Shown here one piece after another: positions 1 through 5,182 of a stretch of DNA of 7,024 nt. Every line of letters starts with the position of its first letter. Within the stretch, counting starts at the first letter, position 1. Both the position numbers and the translations under genes were made by a program. The notes under the pieces were generated by a model, which worked only from the letters and a program-made list of their open reading frames with translations, was not told where the DNA came from and ran no database searches. This DNA comes from Pseudomonadota bacterium (GTDB taxonomy: Bacteria; Pseudomonadota; Alphaproteobacteria; UBA1280; UBA12223): NCBI GenBank assembly GCA_002937495.1, contig PTJW01000052.1:1-7024 (forward strand). Direction: 5' to 3'.

Positions 1-303
1 ACTGAAATGTGTAAATTTATCGCCAGTGAAATGCCTAAAATCTATGAAGATTTTAACCTTTTATCTAATCTAGTAGTTAAGTCTAATGGCTTTATCGACT
101 TTTATATTCATGATTTTTATAATTGCTTAAAACCTTTATCTAAAAGTGAAATAAAAGACTTTTATAAGGCAAATATTACAACTTTAGAAAATTATAGCAT
201 AGTATACAAAAAAATATATTTTAACTTAAATGATAAATATACTGGTAGTAATTTAGACTCACGAAATAAAATTAATTTTATTCTTAAATCATCACAGTTA
301 TAA
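1..303 (+). CDS. 3' end of an unrecognised protein gene (5' partial)
   Basis: The reading frame is open from the first base of the window to a TAA at 301-303, giving about 100 visible residues. ATG codons at 7 and 31 could be starts, but no Shine-Dalgarno sequence precedes the one at 31, and the region before the one at 7 lies outside the window. I therefore read this as the C-terminal part of a longer protein. The visible part is rich in Asn, Lys, Tyr, Phe and Ile, has no hydrophobic stretch long enough for a membrane helix, and looks soluble and mostly helical (for example SKSEIKDFYKANITTLENYS). I recognise no family motif. Codon choice is strongly A/T-ending (TTA for Leu, TTT, AAT, TAT), unlike the downstream tig gene, which suggests low expression. 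A weak hairpin 32 bases past the stop may end its transcript. Function unknown. Confidence 0.6.
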   Translation, partial: TEMCKFIASEMPKIYEDFNLLSNLVVKSNGFIDFYIHDFYNCLKPLSKSEIKDFYKANITTLENYSIVYKKIYFNLNDKYTGSNLDSRNKINFILKSSQL

Positions 304-334
304 ATACTAAAAATAAATAACATATAATTATATA

Positions 335-373
335 AAAACTCTTATATATTATACTTAAAAGTGTTTTATTTTT
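335..373 (+). terminator. Weak candidate terminator hairpin after the first gene
   Basis: AAAACTCTT (335-343) can pair with AAGTGTTTT (359-367) with one internal T-T mismatch, leaving a 15-base AT loop. It is followed by A and then five T (369-373). The stem is AT-rich with only two G-C pairs, so it would be weak. Its place just past the stop at 303 and upstream of the tig promoter fits a terminator, but in DNA this AT-rich such pairing could be chance. Confidence 0.3.
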
Positions 374-445
374 AAATATGAGACATTTGTGATGAACTAA
401 TAGGCTTATTTTGATTGATTTTTAAGCTATTTTTTTATTTTTTAC

Positions 446-474
446 TAGAAAATCTCAGCGTTTTATTGTATACT
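446..474 (+). promoter_or_regulatory. Predicted sigma70-type promoter of tig
   Basis: A -10 box TATACT (469-474, 5 of 6 consensus) lies 17 bases downstream of a -35-like TAGAAA (446-451, 4 of 6 consensus). Transcription would start near 480-482, leaving a leader of about 47 bases before the ATG at 528. An in-frame TTG at 477 lies at or just before this start point, so it is unlikely to be the initiation codon. Confidence 0.55.
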
Positions 475-510
475 GCTTGCGTTCACTGAAATTAAAACAC
501 ACAAAATATC

Positions 511-516
511 GAAGGA
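511..516 (+). promoter_or_regulatory. Ribosome binding site that fixes the tig start
   Basis: GAAGGA ends 11 bases before the ATG at 528. This supports 528 over the upstream in-frame TTG at 477. The 17 extra residues a TTG start would add (MRSLKLKHTKYRRNFII) are not part of the usual trigger factor N-terminus. Confidence 0.7.
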
Positions 517-527
517 ATTTTATTATA

Positions 528-1853
528 ATGAACCTAAAAGATGTTAAAATTGAAAAAAGATCTGACTTAGAAAGAAACGTAACAATTACTGTTTCTGCTG
601 AAGATATCGCTAAAATTATTGAAGAAAACACTCAAAGAGCTGCTAAAAACGCGAAACTAGACGGTTTCAGACCTGGTAAAGCTCCTATCACTGTAATTAA
701 GCAAAAGTACAACGACCAAATTATGGCTGAAACAATGCAAACAGTTGTTTCTCAAGGTCTAACTAAAGTTATTACAGACGAGAAATTTGATATTGCTACT
801 CAACCACACGTACACCACACAGAGTACAAAGATGGTGAAGATTACACATTCTCTGCACACTTTGAAATTATGCCAGCTGTAGAGCCTAAAGGCTACCAAA
901 AAGCTAAGCTAACTAAAGATGTTGCTAAAGCTACTGATGAGCTAACTAACGAACTACTAGACAAGTTCTTATCATCACAAGTAGAATACAAAGCTAAAAG
1001 AGCTGATGCTAAAGCTAAAGACGGCGATCAAGTTAAAATGAACGCAATCGGTTACAAAGATGGTGTTGCATTTGAAGGCGGTAAGCTAGATAACTACCCT
1101 CTTGTATTAGGCTCTAAGTCATTCATCCCTGGTTTTGAAGAAGGCCTAGTTGGCGCTAAAAAAGGTGATAAAGTTTCTCTAGACTTAGCATTCCCTGAAG
1201 AATACCACGCTAAAGAACTAGCTGGTGCTCCAGTAGTATTTGAAGTTGAAGTTTTAGAAATTGCTTCTCCTAAGAAAGCTGAACTAACAGATGAACTAGC
1301 TAAGAAATTTGGTTACGAGTCAGCAGAAAAACTAACTGAGTTCGCTGCTTCAAGAGTTCAAGAAGACTTAAACAACGCTTCAGAGCAAAAGCTAAGAAGA
1401 GAACTATTTGACCTACTAGAGAAGAAGAATGACTTCACTTTACCTGAGTCAATGATTGAAAACGAATTTAACGCTATCTGGCAAGCATATGAGATGGACT
1501 TAGCAAGAGCTGGTAAGACTATCGCTGATATGGACAAATCAGAAGAAGAGCTAAAAGTAGAAAACAAAGGTTTAGCTGTAAGAAGAGTTAAACTAGGTTT
1601 AGTTCTATCTAAAATTGGTCAAGAAAACAAAGTTGAAGTTAAAGATGAAGACATCGCTGCAGAAATCAATAAGATTGTTGCAATGTACCCTCAACAAGCT
1701 GACCAAGTTAAAGCATACTACGCTAGCCAACAAGGTAGAAACGAAATCGTAGGCCCTCTATACGAGAAAGCTGTTTGCGACTTCATCTACACACAAGCTG
1801 AAATTAAAGAAAAAGAAGTTAAAGCTGAAGAATTACTTAAAGAATTCGCTTAA
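528..1853 (+). CDS. tig: Trigger factor, ribosome-associated chaperone and peptidyl-prolyl isomerase
   Basis: Trigger factor docks at the ribosomal exit tunnel, shields nascent chains and can isomerise prolyl bonds; it is cytosolic. The predicted protein has 441 residues, near the 432 of E. coli. The order is canonical. The N-terminal ribosome-binding domain (about 1-120) carries the tunnel-docking signature GFRPGKAP at 46-53. The FKBP-type isomerase domain (about 165-245) contains FIPGFEEGLVGAKKGD at 199-214. The rest is the helical chaperone region, with FTLPESMIENEF (303-314) and the VRRVKLGLVLSKIG stretch (351-364), both of the style seen in alphaproteobacteria. The start is set by GAAGGA at 511-516. 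Codon use is strongly biased: 22 of 35 Leu codons are CTA and 12 of 12 Arg codons are AGA, pointing to high expression. It is apparently monocistronic, with its own promoter and a strong terminator; clpP and clpX, which often follow tig, are not the next genes. Confidence 0.97.
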   Translation: MNLKDVKIEKRSDLERNVTITVSAEDIAKIIEENTQRAAKNAKLDGFRPGKAPITVIKQKYNDQIMAETMQTVVSQGLTKVITDEKFDIATQPHVHHTEYKDGEDYTFSAHFEIMPAVEPKGYQKAKLTKDVAKATDELTNELLDKFLSSQVEYKAKRADAKAKDGDQVKMNAIGYKDGVAFEGGKLDNYPLVLGSKSFIPGFEEGLVGAKKGDKVSLDLAFPEEYHAKELAGAPVVFEVEVLEIASPKKAELTDELAKKFGYESAEKLTEFAASRVQEDLNNASEQKLRRELFDLLEKKNDFTLPESMIENEFNAIWQAYEMDLARAGKTIADMDKSEEELKVENKGLAVRRVKLGLVLSKIGQENKVEVKDEDIAAEINKIVAMYPQQADQVKAYYASQQGRNEIVGPLYEKAVCDFIYTQAEIKEKEVKAEELLKEFA

Positions 1854-1866
1854 TTTCTAAATAAAT

Positions 1867-1894
1867 AAAAAGGCAGTCATATGACTGCCTTTTT
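1867..1894 (+). terminator. Strong intrinsic terminator of tig (perfect palindrome)
   Basis: Five A, GGCAGTCAT, ATGACTGCC, five T: a perfect 28-base inverted repeat starting 13 bases after the tig stop. As RNA it forms a GGCAGT/ACTGCC stem with a CATATG apex (the outer two pairs of which can close further), flanked by A-U pairs and a U tract. Being symmetric it could work on either strand, but no leftward gene ends here. Confidence 0.92.
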
Positions 1895-1915
1895 CTATTT
1901 TTAATTGCAGAAATC

Positions 1916-1943
1916 TTGAATTTACGATATTATGTTATATAAT
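1916..1943 (+). promoter_or_regulatory. Predicted sigma70-type promoter of the small-protein/DMT-GGDEF pair
   Basis: TTGAAT (1916-1921, 4 of 6 consensus) and a perfect TATAAT (1938-1943) are separated by 16 bases. Transcription would begin near 1950, about 35 bases before the ATG at 1985. The site lies just past the tig terminator, so the pair is probably transcribed separately from tig. The surrounding DNA is very AT-rich, so other near-consensus -10 boxes exist nearby. Confidence 0.6.
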
Positions 1944-1984
1944 AATAACAATAAATAATTAATTAAATCAAAGGATTATTTTAA

Positions 1985-2212
1985 ATGTCTAGTAATATAG
2001 ATCGCAGAAAAGATAGTGGATTTAACGAATATAAAGCTTATAAGTCTTTTAATATTAAGGAACAAATAAAAAAAGAACGACGCTCTGATAACTTAGAAAA
2101 ATTAATAGAAGTTCAGCAACAGAAAAAAGTTTACTATATAACTTTAGGTCTTTGTCTTTCATTAAATATAATTCTATTAAGCCTTGGTTTTATTGGTTTA
2201 GGAGGTAATTAA
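1985..2212 (+). CDS. Small single-pass membrane protein, unknown function
   Basis: This 75-residue protein has a well-placed ribosome site (AAGGA at 1971-1975, nine bases before the ATG). Residues 1-48 are highly charged and basic, with RRKD (7-10) and KKERR (29-33), probably cytoplasmic, helical and possibly coiled coil (NLEKLIEVQQQKK, 36-48). Residues about 50-72 form one hydrophobic helix, leaving a tiny GLGGN tail, so the likely topology is N-in, C-out. I recognise no family. It is separated by one base from the DMT-GGDEF gene, whose Shine-Dalgarno lies inside its last codons, so the two are very likely co-transcribed and perhaps translationally coupled. By inference it could be a subunit or modulator of that protein. 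Arg codons are mixed (CGC, CGA, AGA), unlike tig. Confidence 0.8.
   Translation: MSSNIDRRKDSGFNEYKAYKSFNIKEQIKKERRSDNLEKLIEVQQQKKVYYITLGLCLSLNIILLSLGFIGLGGN
2201..2206 (+). promoter_or_regulatory. Strong Shine-Dalgarno of the DMT-GGDEF gene inside the preceding coding region
   Basis: GGAGGT encodes the two glycines near the end of the small protein and lies seven bases before the ATG at 2214. It is the closest match to the anti-Shine-Dalgarno sequence in the window. Because it is overrun by ribosomes ending the small gene at 2212, translation of the two genes may be coupled. Confidence 0.8.
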
Positions 2213-2213
2213 T

Positions 2214-3872
2214 ATGTTTAATTTAACTTTACAACAAAAAGGTTGGCTTCAGGCTTTTATTGCTATTTTAGTATTTTTAGGTATAAATCAAGTAATGGGT
2301 AGATTTGCATCTTCAGTGTTAGAAGTTCATCCTATTATATATTCTTGCGTTGCATTTAATTCATGCGCTTTAGTTTTAATTCTAAATGGTGGCAGAGGTT
2401 CTTTAGCTAAAGAAACAATGAGAAGCATTGATACTTGGCTTTATGGCATAGTTTTAATGTTTAGTTATATTATTGGAATGCTTTTATTTAGCTATATATC
2501 AGCAACACAAGGAACTCTACTACAAAAAGTAAGTGTTCTTTTAGGGCTTATTGCAAGCTGGATATTTTTTGCTAGAAAACCAGATATATTCCAAGTAATT
2601 GGAACCGCAATAATTACCGTTGGTGTTATAATTGTATCTATTGGTGTTGAAAGTGAAAATAAAGGAATTATTTATTTACTTGCTTTACTATATGGGATAT
2701 TTCAACTGGTACGCATATTTACTGCTGAACTACATAGACCACATGCCAAAGCAGCAAAAAGTAAAAATGATCCAAAAGCAAAATCAAGAGTAATTGGATT
2801 TGTTATGTTTATTGTAAGTACTATGTTTTTACTACTAACATTTATGATAGCTCTAGCACAAGAGCTGCAAGCAACTCCTATTAAAAATTTACCTACTTTA
2901 TCAGATTTCTCTCACCCTGGTACTATTTTTGCTGGATTTATTACAGGTATTTTAATAGTTGCACCCTCTAGACTACTAGAATTTTCAAGCACAAATATTA
3001 TTAAAGCAGAAAATTTCACAACTGTTACTGCCCTATCATTTATTGCTACAGTTTTCTGGGAAAATATTTCTGCACCATTTACCGGTATTGATGTTACTGA
3101 TATTAGTAATTTAGACTTATTTGCAGGTGGTTTAATTACTGCAGGTGGCTTATTAATTGCACTAACAAGAAAGCTTGCAAAAAAAGATATTACTGCCGAG
3201 TATTTACAGATTGAAACTCAAAATTTTGAACATATTGATGATACTAGAAATATTATTGCCAATTCATTAGAACATTTTAAACATGATATTAAAAAGGTAT
3301 CTACTGCTTTAGATATTCCCACTGATATTATAAAAAGTATTATAAATGATAAAAATAAGAATTTATCATTTAAAGAGTATACTTTAAAAAAAGTATCTAG
3401 AAATTATCGTATAAATATTGCCCAAAAAGATAGTTTAACAGGACTACTTAATAGATCTGGCTTTTTAACAAAGTTACGAGCAGCTGCAAATGAAGAAGAT
3501 ACTTTAAGCTTAATGTATTTAGACTTAAACAAGTTTAAGCCTGTCAATGACACTTACGGACATAAAGCTGGAGATTTTGTTCTTGAACTTATCGGTAAAA
3601 GATTAAAAGAGCTATTCCCCAATAAATCACTAGTGACACGACTAGGAGGAGATGAGTTTTGTATTTTACTAATTGGATATGATAAAAAACAAGCAGCATC
3701 TAAGCTAGACATTGTTAATAATAAAATTGAAGAACCTATTAGCTATCAAGATAATATTATTAGTGTAGGCACTTCTATTGGTTTAGCATCATTTCCTGAA
3801 GATACTAATAGTTTAGAAGACTTGCTAAGCTTAGCAGATAAAAGCATGTATATAAAAAAAGATGAGAGATAA
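2214..3872 (+). CDS. Membrane protein: ten-helix DMT/EamA-type domain fused to a GGDEF diguanylate cyclase
   Basis: The 552-residue protein has a hydrophobic N-terminal half with about ten membrane segments (roughly 11-30, 40-58, 73-95, 100-120, 125-145, 150-172, 193-216, 236-256, 268-288, 301-319), the count expected for two five-helix EamA/DMT repeats, with a basic loop at 173-192. A helical linker (about 322-404) leads to a C-terminal GGDEF domain (405-550), which in this family condenses two GTP to cyclic di-GMP on the cytoplasmic face. Visible elements are DSLTGLLNR (406-414), metal-site Asp437 in LDLNKFK, PVNDTYGHKAGD (443-454, substrate-binding Asn and Asp), RLGGDEF (476-482) and SIGLASFP (521-528). 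The domain therefore looks catalytically complete. The RxxD inhibitory site expected five residues before GGDEF is absent (PNKS at 469-472), so classic product inhibition is unlikely. Whether the DMT half transports or only senses a ligand cannot be told. It is co-transcribed with the small membrane protein upstream. Confidence 0.9.
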   Translation: MFNLTLQQKGWLQAFIAILVFLGINQVMGRFASSVLEVHPIIYSCVAFNSCALVLILNGGRGSLAKETMRSIDTWLYGIVLMFSYIIGMLLFSYISATQGTLLQKVSVLLGLIASWIFFARKPDIFQVIGTAIITVGVIIVSIGVESENKGIIYLLALLYGIFQLVRIFTAELHRPHAKAAKSKNDPKAKSRVIGFVMFIVSTMFLLLTFMIALAQELQATPIKNLPTLSDFSHPGTIFAGFITGILIVAPSRLLEFSSTNIIKAENFTTVTALSFIATVFWENISAPFTGIDVTDISNLDLFAGGLITAGGLLIALTRKLAKKDITAEYLQIETQNFEHIDDTRNIIANSLEHFKHDIKKVSTALDIPTDIIKSIINDKNKNLSFKEYTLKKVSRNYRINIAQKDSLTGLLNRSGFLTKLRAAANEEDTLSLMYLDLNKFKPVNDTYGHKAGDFVLELIGKRLKELFPNKSLVTRLGGDEFCILLIGYDKKQAASKLDIVNNKIEEPISYQDNIISVGTSIGLASFPEDTNSLEDLLSLADKSMYIKKDER

Positions 3873-3875
3873 AAT

Positions 3876-3902
3876 AAAAGAGCCTTAGTAGGCTCTTTTT
3901 TT
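3876..3902. terminator. Bidirectional terminator shared by the convergent GGDEF and HIT genes
   Basis: AAAAGAGCC (3876-3884) pairs perfectly with GGCTCTTTT (3891-3899) around a six-base loop, and T continues to 3902. It starts four bases after the stop at 3872. On the other strand the HIT stop codon (3901-3903) overlaps the T tract, and the same stem followed by TTTT ends the leftward transcript. One hairpin thus serves both converging units. Confidence 0.92.
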
Positions 3903-4299
3903 AATTTGTAAGTTTATTATAAACATCTTCTTTATCTAATTTTAAATATGGTAAGTCAGGCCATGCATCAATAGAATCATCGCTGTAACGAGGTAAAACA
4001 TGAAAACAGAAGTGATTTACACCTTGTTGTGCTGCATTACCGCTTGCATGTAAAACATTAAAGCCATCAGCTCCTAATTTAGCTGTAAGAATTTCAGTTA
4101 CTTTTTTTAATGTAGACATCATATCTGCAAGTATATCTTCAGGAACATCATCAATAATTTCATAATGACCTTTTGGAGCTAAAATAATATGCCCTTCTAC
4201 TTCCATTTGCTTTGGTAAAAAGCACATTGTTGTACTATCTTCATAAATAATATATGCTTGTACTTCTTTTTTTGCTACTTTACAAAAAATGCAACCCAT
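3901..4299 (-). CDS. HIT-family protein with Cys in place of the catalytic histidine
   Basis: HIT proteins are small nucleotide-binding hydrolases or transferases acting through a His-x-His-x-His motif whose middle His attacks the alpha phosphate. This 132-residue cytosolic protein has the normal length and layout: CIFC (3-6) and PKGH (42-45), which with the first triad His form the zinc site of metal-binding members; GHIILAPK (36-43); FNVLHASGNAAQQ (80-92); and the triad region NHFCFHVLPR (95-104), followed by the SIDAWPDLP tail (109-117) of a known subgroup. The triad reads His96, Cys98, His100, so the nucleophile position is Cys (TGT at 4006-4008, complement strand). At least two base changes separate TGT from a His codon, so one miscall cannot explain it. 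Activity may be altered or lost. The start is supported by AAGGA (complement of 4307-4311) seven bases upstream. It has its own promoter and ends in the shared terminator. Confidence 0.93.
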   Translation of the reverse strand: MGCIFCKVAKKEVQAYIIYEDSTTMCFLPKQMEVEGHIILAPKGHYEIIDDVPEDILADMMSTLKKVTEILTAKLGADGFNVLHASGNAAQQGVNHFCFHVLPRYSDDSIDAWPDLPYLKLDKEDVYNKLTN

Positions 4300-4331
4300 G
4301 TTCTCATCCTTTTATTTTATATATAACCTTT

Positions 4332-4352
4332 AACCATTATAACAATATGGTT
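4332..4352. repeat. Inverted repeat overlapping the HIT promoter, possible operator
   Basis: AACCAT (4332-4337) and ATGGTT (4347-4352) form a perfect 6-bp dyad with a 9-base centre. It covers the predicted -10 box of the HIT promoter and part of its spacer. The geometry would suit a dimeric regulator, but no regulator gene is in view and a six-base arm is short for AT-rich DNA. Confidence 0.25.
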
Positions 4353-4363
4353 TAAAAAGTCAC
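4336..4363 (-). promoter_or_regulatory. Predicted promoter of the HIT gene
   Basis: On the minus strand GTGACT (complement of 4358-4363, 4 of 6 consensus) is followed after 16 bases by a perfect TATAAT (complement of 4336-4341). Transcription would start near 4329, about 30 bases before the ATG. It lies beyond the terminator of the upstream ATP12 gene, so the HIT gene is probably its own unit. Confidence 0.55.
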
Positions 4364-4417
4364 TATTTATTTTAAATTTAAATACTTCTTTTTAGATATA
4401 TTGTGTTTAATTTGCAT

Positions 4418-4458
4418 AAAAAAATAAACTAGGCATTTACGAAATAGTTTATTTTTTT
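4418..4458 (-). terminator. AT-rich terminator of the AsmA/ATP12 unit
   Basis: A perfect 14-base inverted repeat, seven A plus TAAACTA (4418-4431) against TAGTTTA plus seven T (4445-4458), with a 13-base loop. It begins four bases past the ATP12 stop in the direction of transcription. In the leftward RNA the far arm ends in a run of seven U. Only one pair is G-C, so the stem is long but weak. Confidence 0.75.
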
Positions 4459-4462
4459 ATTT

Positions 4463-5164
4463 TTAGTTTTCTAAACCATCTTTAAAAAAGTAGTCTAAAA
4501 TTTCTAACTCTTGTTTAATAATTTTTAGTCTTTGAGCTTCTTCTGCATCATCTGCTTTTTCTAGCTTAACTATTTCAGCTTTAAATGCAATATCATAAAA
4601 CTGTTCAATTGTTAAATCTTTAGTTAAATAAAATACAGTTAAAATTGATGATGTTGAAATTCTACTTAAAAATAAGCTAATAAATAAGTCTCTATTTGAT
4701 AACTTTTCAATATATTTATCAACTAATTTTAATGACTCTAACTTAAAGTTAATTTCACCAAAGTCTGATACAGGGTGTAAGTCCTGCTCAATATTTAATA
4801 AATCTTTAAACTTATTAATTAATGGCTTATATATACTTGTTTGATACTCATAAAACTCACTATTTGGCTTATCAATATAAAACAGTAAATCATTTTTTAA
4901 GTAAGACTTAATTTGTAGTTTTGAACCTTCAATATTTTCAGGAGTATTAACAAAGTCTACATAGCTTGAAACTAAGTTAATCCATTTTGACTTAAACTTA
5001 TACTTTTCATAATCTTCTTGCACTGCTTGTACTTGCATAATAGTATCTGCAAAAATTTCATGACCTTGTTTAGTTTTTAGCCTTTTAGATGCTAATGTTA
5101 GATAATATTTTTTATCAACAAGTTCAAAACCTAACGGCATATTTAAAATAGATTCTTTATTCAT
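4463..5164 (-). CDS. ATP12-family chaperone for F1-ATPase assembly
   Basis: ATP12 proteins bind the F1-ATPase alpha subunit before it joins the hexamer; the family is known from mitochondria and alphaproteobacteria. This 233-residue protein is of normal length. The N-terminal part KYYLTLASKRLKTKQGHEIF (19-38) matches the family's opening beta strands (usually LDGRPLKTP-like). The best signature is SYLKNDLLFY (87-96), equivalent to the typical YxxSDLLCYR, followed by Q108 and YKPLI (112-116), which replaces WDPLL. The C-terminal helices follow, with DDAEEAQR (205-212) standing for the acidic EDAEA region. The Trp-Gly usually just before it appears replaced by Ala204-Asp205, so the sequence is divergent and lysine-rich. 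The gene lies 18 bases after the AsmA gene, very likely in the same transcript. Its Shine-Dalgarno is weak (AAAGAG overlapping the AsmA stop, about 13-14 bases from the ATG). Recognised from memory of family patterns. Confidence 0.82.
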   Translation of the reverse strand: MNKESILNMPLGFELVDKKYYLTLASKRLKTKQGHEIFADTIMQVQAVQEDYEKYKFKSKWINLVSSYVDFVNTPENIEGSKLQIKSYLKNDLLFYIDKPNSEFYEYQTSIYKPLINKFKDLLNIEQDLHPVSDFGEINFKLESLKLVDKYIEKLSNRDLFISLFLSRISTSSILTVFYLTKDLTIEQFYDIAFKAEIVKLEKADDAEEAQRLKIIKQELEILDYFFKDGLEN

Positions 5165-5182
5165 AAAATTATTTATATCTCT

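Noticed and set aside
477..527. TTG at 477 as an upstream in-frame start of tig, adding 17 residues
   Set aside because: It lies at or just before the predicted transcription start and has no ribosome site, while ATG 528 has GAAGGA upstream and gives the standard trigger factor N-terminus.
304..527. Possible small RNA or riboswitch in the gap before tig
   Set aside because: Apart from a weak hairpin and the promoter it is AT-rich sequence with no conserved motif or G-C stem that I can recognise.
1358..1567. 69-residue reading frame on the minus strand inside tig
   Set aside because: It is a Ser/Phe-rich antisense shadow of the biased tig codons; no ribosome site or family motif, and tig coding is certain.
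1867..1894. Perfect palindrome as an operator or mobile-element end
   Set aside because: Its position 13 bases after the tig stop, the G-C stem and the flanking A and T runs are fully explained by an intrinsic terminator; no transposase or second copy is in view.
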